Below, piece by piece: positions 5,523-8,642 of a stretch of DNA of 8,642 nt; position 1 is the stretch's first letter, and every line of letters begins with the position of its first letter. The stretch covers positions 1 to 8,642 of the forward strand of contig NZ_CAJTUJ010000077.1 in NCBI RefSeq assembly GCF_910579375.1. The letters run 5' to 3'. Source of the stretch: an uncultured Rikenella sp. (lineage in GTDB: Bacteria > Bacteroidota > Bacteroidia > Bacteroidales > Rikenellaceae). A model generated the notes under the pieces. The model was not told the DNA's origin, did not search any database, and was given only the letters and a program-made list of their open reading frames with translations. Position numbers and translations under genes: made by a program.

Positions 5523-7397
5523 ATGTTCCGCAACCTGTCCTCCCGCCTCTTGAGCTCGTCGAGCCTCCTGTTGCTCGGCGCACTGCTCGGCACCCTCTTC
5601 GTGCCCGGCACGCTGCCCCCCGCAGGGATGGAGAGCTCCCAATTCTTCTATTTTCTCCCCCTCGTCGGCCTGCTGACCCTCCTTGCCGCCTTCGGCACCC
5701 TCGTCGCGATACCCCGTTTGGCGACCGGCCTCCGTCTGGGCGACAGCCTTGTCGTCGCGCTGGGACTCTACGCCGCCCTGCGCGGCGCCAGCGGCGGAGC
5801 TTTGCCGCGGATCGGCGTGTGGAGCAGCTTGCTGCTCACCGTATGGTACCTCGACCTGCGGATCAGCCTTGCGTCCGGCTCCCGGCGCCACCGCAGGCGG
5901 ATCTTCCGCGGAATCATCCTTCTGTTGCTTCTCGCCGGCCTCGTCCAGGAGATCGCCGGCCTCCGCCAGCTCTACGGCTACGGCCTCTCGAACCACGCCC
6001 GCTTCCGGGTGACCGGCACCTTCCATAATCCCGCCCCGCTGGGCGGTTTTCTCGCCCTCGTCTCCGGAATCGCCCTCGACCGGATCGTGCGGCTCGGTCG
6101 ACCCTTGGCCCGGTACCTCGAACGGCAGGGGTGGCAGGCGAAACTCCTGCTTTCGCCCGGCTTCTGGACATTCGGACTCTCGGGCCTTTTTCTGCTCGGC
6201 GCCCTCCTGCTGCTGCCCGCCACCCAGAGCCGCATCGCCTGGCTCGGCGCCCTGACCGCCTTTCTGATCGTCGGCTGGGAACCGCTCGTCCGGCCCCTCC
6301 GGCAGTGGCTTCGGGAGCGGAAGTGGGTTGCGTGGGTGCTCGTTCCGCTCGCCGGGCTGGTACTCGTCGGCGGGACACTCGCCGCTTACCGCATGAAAGC
6401 CCGCTCCGCCGACGGACGGCTGCTGATGTGGAAGACCACCCTGCGGATGATCGCCGACCGGCCCTTTGAGGGCGTCGGCCCCGGGCGTTTCGCCGGCGTT
6501 TACGGCGACTATCAGGCCGCCTGGCTGAGCTCCCCGCACGCCTCCGCCGGCGAACGGCAGGTCGCCGGGAGCAGCGGAGCCGCCTTTAACGACTACCTCC
6601 AACTCGCCGCAGAACTGGGGCTGCCCGGCTTGCTGCTGATGGTCGTCGTGCTGTTTTTCGCCTTCCGCGGCTTTCGGCGAAGGTGGCGCAGCGGAGGATG
6701 CGGTTTTGCCGCCGCGCTGGCCGCCCTGTCCGTCTTCGCCGCGGCTTCCTACCCCTTGCAATTGTTGTCGTTCCGGGTGTTGTGGATGCTCCTGGTCGCC
6801 GTCGGCATCGGCGGGCTGTATGACGCCCGGCCTGTTTCCGTAGTGCGTGCGGGCGACCGGATCGGGAGTGGGGTGGTGCTCGGATTTTGTTTGGTCGTCA
6901 GCGCGTTATCCTTTTGGACGGCGTGGCCGTTGAGGCGGACTTATGCGGCGTGGGGCCGTCTCGAACCCCTCTACCGGATGGAACGGTTCGAGACCGTTGC
7001 CACTGATTATGAACGTCTTGCTCCCGCTCTGGGAGCCGAACCCTCGTTTCTTTTCGAGTGGGCCAACGTGCGGAACAAGGTCGGCGACCCCGCCGGCAGC
7101 ATCGCGATCTTAGAGCGCGCCGCGGGGCTCAGTTCCGATCCGATGCTCTATAACCTGCTGGGTAACAACTATCGGGCGCTTGGCGACTATCCGTCTGCCG
7201 AGCGGGCCTATCTTCGGGCCTGGGCCGTGGTACCGGGACGGCTCTATCCGCTCTACCTGCTGACCGACCTCTACCGCGAGAGCGGCCAGGAGGCCCGGAT
7301 GCGGGCCATGGGCCGCCGCGTGCTGGAGTTCGACGAGCGGGTCTCTTCGCCCGCCGTGCGCGAGATGCGCGCCCGGGTGCGGAAGTGGCTCGAATAA
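5523..7397 (+). CDS. O-antigen ligase-like (Wzy_C) membrane protein with C-terminal TPRs
   Basis: This 624-residue protein has about ten or more hydrophobic segments up to residue 468, then a soluble tail. Wzy_C signs are RVTGTFHNPAPLGGFLAL at 162-179, QSRIAWLGAL at 235-244, an outer loop with GRLLMWKTTLRMIADRPFEG (298-317) and GVGPGRFAG, and FNDYLQLAAELGLPGLLL at 355-372. WaaL and PglL relatives usually have His-Asn in the last motif; here it is Phe355-Asn356. Residues about 480-605 form three or four TPR-like helix pairs (for example NLLGNNYRALGDYPSAERAYLRA). Relatives polymerise or transfer lipid-linked glycans at the outer face of the inner membrane. Ligase, polymerase or protein O-glycosylation activity cannot be told apart here. 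It starts 12 nt after the thioredoxin-fold gene with no promoter seen, yet its GC content jumps sharply. Confidence 0.8.
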   Translation: MFRNLSSRLLSSSSLLLLGALLGTLFVPGTLPPAGMESSQFFYFLPLVGLLTLLAAFGTLVAIPRLATGLRLGDSLVVALGLYAALRGASGGALPRIGVWSSLLLTVWYLDLRISLASGSRRHRRRIFRGIILLLLLAGLVQEIAGLRQLYGYGLSNHARFRVTGTFHNPAPLGGFLALVSGIALDRIVRLGRPLARYLERQGWQAKLLLSPGFWTFGLSGLFLLGALLLLPATQSRIAWLGALTAFLIVGWEPLVRPLRQWLRERKWVAWVLVPLAGLVLVGGTLAAYRMKARSADGRLLMWKTTLRMIADRPFEGVGPGRFAGVYGDYQAAWLSSPHASAGERQVAGSSGAAFNDYLQLAAELGLPGLLLMVVVLFFAFRGFRRRWRSGGCGFAAALAALSVFAAASYPLQLLSFRVLWMLLVAVGIGGLYDARPVSVVRAGDRIGSGVVLGFCLVVSALSFWTAWPLRRTYAAWGRLEPLYRMERFETVATDYERLAPALGAEPSFLFEWANVRNKVGDPAGSIAILERAAGLSSDPMLYNLLGNNYRALGDYPSAERAYLRAWAVVPGRLYPLYLLTDLYRESGQEARMRAMGRRVLEFDERVSSPAVREMRARVRKWLE

Positions 7398-7400
7398 CCC

Positions 7401-7408
7401 TATCTTTG
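7401..7408 (+). promoter_or_regulatory. Bacteroidota -7 element for signal peptidase I
   Basis: TATCTTTG in the 33-bp gap before the signal peptidase gene matches TAnnTTTG exactly. No good TTTG -33 element is found 17-23 nt upstream. The start point would be near 7415, giving a leader of about 16 nt. Confidence 0.5.
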
Positions 7409-7430
7409 CAGGCGTAAAACACACGGAAAG

Positions 7431-8345
7431 ATGAGCATACGGCACAAAAGAAAGTGGTGGCAGGCCCTGCTCCGGGGCGTTGGAATCTTCCTGCTGGTGG
7501 TTCTGCCGGGTTGCGTGATGGTTCTGTCTCGGTTTTTCTGCTGGGAGATGTTCACCGTGCCGACCGAGTCGATGTATCCGACCCTGCTGGCCGGCGACCG
7601 GATCATCGTCAACAAGGCCCTTTTCGGCGCCCGCCTCCACCGCAGTTTCGAGAGCATGGGGGCCGAGAAACCCGACATCCGACGGTGGACTTACCGGGGA
7701 CTTCGGCCCTTGCAGCGCGGCGATATCATCGTCTTCAACTATCCTTATGCGCGGGGATGGGGTCGTATTGCATTCGATTTCAATACGTTGTTCGTCAAGC
7801 GGTGCGTAGCGCTGCCGGGCGATTCGGTCTATGCCGAGCGGGGCGTGATCCGGGTGCGCGGGGTGGAGGGAACAGTGGGCCTGCCGCGCAGCCAGCGGGA
7901 GCTGGCCCGGTTCGATCTGTCGCTCTACCCGCCCGAGACGCGGTTTACGGTGGCTCCCGATTCGGCCTACGGGCGTTGGACGATTCGGGATTTCGGGCCG
8001 ATCTACGTGCCGCGCCGTGGGGATCGGATTCCGCTGGACAGTTCGAACCTCGCCCTGTACGCCGCCGCGGTGGAGTACGAGACGGGCCACCGTCCGCGTC
8101 TCGACTCGCTGCGCAGAACGGTGCTGGGCGACAGCATCGTGACGCACTACACGTTCGAGGACAATTTCTATTTTGCGTGCGGCGACAATACGACGGCGTC
8201 GATGGACTCCCGGTATTGGGGCTTCATTCCTGAGGTTTTCGTGCTGGGCGTCGTGACCCGCGTAGCCTATTCTTATGATCGCCAGCGCGAGCGGGTTCGG
8301 TGGCGTCGCCTCTGGCGCGACGTCTCGTACCACCCAGCGGAGTAA
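7431..8345 (+). CDS. lepB: Signal peptidase I (S26A)
   Basis: This 304-residue enzyme cleaves signal peptides from exported proteins at the outer face of the inner membrane. One membrane anchor (about residues 12-34) precedes box B, VPTESMYPTL at 43-52, with catalytic Ser47. GDRIIVNK (55-62) follows. Box D, FVKRCVALPGD at 121-131, has the general base Lys123. Box E is GDN at 251-253, then SMDSRYWG at 257-264. Both catalytic residues are present. A long insertion between boxes D and E (about 140-235) is common in Bacteroidota forms. The ATG at 7431 has GGAAAG just upstream, and a -7 element lies at 7401-7408. Many Bacteroidota carry several copies, so this may not be the only one. It may process the exported products encoded upstream, but that is inference from position. 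Confidence 0.93.
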   Translation: MSIRHKRKWWQALLRGVGIFLLVVLPGCVMVLSRFFCWEMFTVPTESMYPTLLAGDRIIVNKALFGARLHRSFESMGAEKPDIRRWTYRGLRPLQRGDIIVFNYPYARGWGRIAFDFNTLFVKRCVALPGDSVYAERGVIRVRGVEGTVGLPRSQRELARFDLSLYPPETRFTVAPDSAYGRWTIRDFGPIYVPRRGDRIPLDSSNLALYAAAVEYETGHRPRLDSLRRTVLGDSIVTHYTFEDNFYFACGDNTTASMDSRYWGFIPEVFVLGVVTRVAYSYDRQRERVRWRRLWRDVSYHPAE

Positions 8346-8472
8346 GGTTTGGTGGAGGCCGCCGTGGTTTTATACATGCGGGTAGACCCGGCCAGAGCAT
8401 CCCGTAGGGATGCGCTCTAAAGTTTGGCTACGCGTTGCCAAAAGGAATAGTTCGAGGCGGGTCAAAGCTCGA

Positions 8473-8548
8473 CCGCGCGCGACTGCTGGAAAAGGAAATC
8501 ATTCAAACGCGTAGTTCGCGTTTGAATAAGATTTCCGCCAGCGCGCGG
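8473..8548. repeat. 76-nt imperfect palindrome
   Basis: CCGCGCGC (8473-8480) pairs with GCGCGCGG (8541-8548), TGG (8487-8489) with CCA (8538-8540), GGAAATC (8494-8500) with GATTTCC (8530-8536), and ATTCAAACGCG (8501-8511) with CGCGTTTGAAT (8517-8527). The loop is TAGTT, with small bulges. It has no coding content or T-run and looks like a repetitive extragenic palindrome or a small non-autonomous element. Confidence 0.7.
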
Positions 8549-8559
8549 CCAGAGAACGG

Positions 8560-8568
8560 GGGTAGAGG
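8560..8568 (+). repeat. GGGTAGAGG word, right-flank copy
   Basis: This nine-base word also occurs at 411-419 and 598-606, each time followed by (C/T)TG, with a one-base variant at 56-64. All are on the plus strand and sit at the ends of hairpin-rich segments. Confidence 0.45.
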
Positions 8569-8642
8569 CTGCCATTTGCCCACCGCGGGCACGCGGGGCC
8601 TGCCCGGCCCGAGGGCAGTCTCCTCCTGTAGCCAAAGCCGCG

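Larger units (their letters stand above)
8346..8642. other. Non-coding 3' flank with serial hairpins
   Basis: No gene is seen after the signal peptidase stop. A weak hairpin with TTTT (8351-8371) might terminate that gene. Then come CGGG-TAGA-CCCG (8379-8390), AGAGCATCCC with GGGATGCGCTCT (8394-8418, two-base bulge) and TTTGGC with GCCAAA (8423-8442), followed by the long palindrome at 8473-8548. The end, 8570-8642, is GC-rich with CTGCC/GGCAG-type short repeats. It resembles the repeat region at the left end of the window in style and in the GGGTAGAGG word. Confidence 0.5.

Noticed and set aside
5370..6761. A 463-codon minus-strand open frame opposite the O-antigen-ligase-like gene
   Set aside because: Its product is low-complexity (Gly/Glu/Gln/Ala-rich), with no motif, and the plus strand encodes a recognisable polytopic membrane protein.
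7454..8233. A 259-codon plus-strand frame inside the signal peptidase gene
   Set aside because: It is an out-of-frame shadow in GC-rich DNA with no recognisable domain.
7110..8333. A 407-codon minus-strand open frame opposite signal peptidase I
   Set aside because: The plus-strand gene has all catalytic boxes; the opposite frame is Arg/His/Pro-rich without domains.

Overview
The window reads as chromosomal DNA of a GC-rich member of the Bacteroidales, most likely Alistipes or a relative (Rikenellaceae). The order is supported by a lipoprotein-type GH109 enzyme, an NVEALA-type peptide beside a 6-bladed beta-propeller lipoprotein, a Bacteroidota-style O-antigen-ligase/TPR protein, and three close matches to the Bacteroidota -7 promoter element TAnnTTTG (1159-1166, 3266-3273, 7401-7408). 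The genus is inferred from high GC plus gene content and is less certain.

Layout. (1) 1-630 is GC-rich and shows no credible gene. It holds many small hairpins and three degenerate copies of a GC-rich repeat, plus the recurring word GGGTAGAGG. (2) 632-1113 holds two tandem minus-strand fragments. Each is only the last 65-75 codons of a protein with a FISUMP or C-type-lectin-like ending (shared terminal residues FLLRCLSE). They share an identical 34-bp 3' end and diverge upstream. (3) 1135-3138 is a compact two-gene unit with its own promoter: a small conserved helical protein, then a GH109-type NAD-dependent glycosidase lipoprotein, closed by a strong intrinsic terminator. (4) 3140-5510 is an AT-rich cassette: promoter region with two perfect inverted repeats, an NVEALA-type exported peptide with three Cys in its tail, an intercistronic hairpin, a 6-bladed beta-propeller lipoprotein, and a membrane-anchored thioredoxin-fold protein with CKPC. 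(5) 5523-8345 returns to high GC: a polytopic O-antigen ligase-like (Wzy_C) protein with C-terminal TPRs, then signal peptidase I with its own -7 element. (6) 8346-8642 is non-coding and holds a run of hairpins, including a 76-nt imperfect palindrome, and another GGGTAGAGG word.

How the genes may work together. The 3338-5510 genes look like one operon for an exported cysteine-containing peptide, an envelope lipoprotein and a thiol-active membrane protein. The O-antigen-ligase-like gene starts 12 nt after this operon with no visible promoter, so it is probably read through from it. Signal peptidase I could process the exported products but has its own promoter. The function of NVEALA peptides is not established; a peptide export or maturation role for the cluster is inference. 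The other notable structure is the pair of truncated lectin-like gene ends at 632-1113. They resemble diverged variable repeats or silent cassettes of a hypervariable surface or phage protein family.
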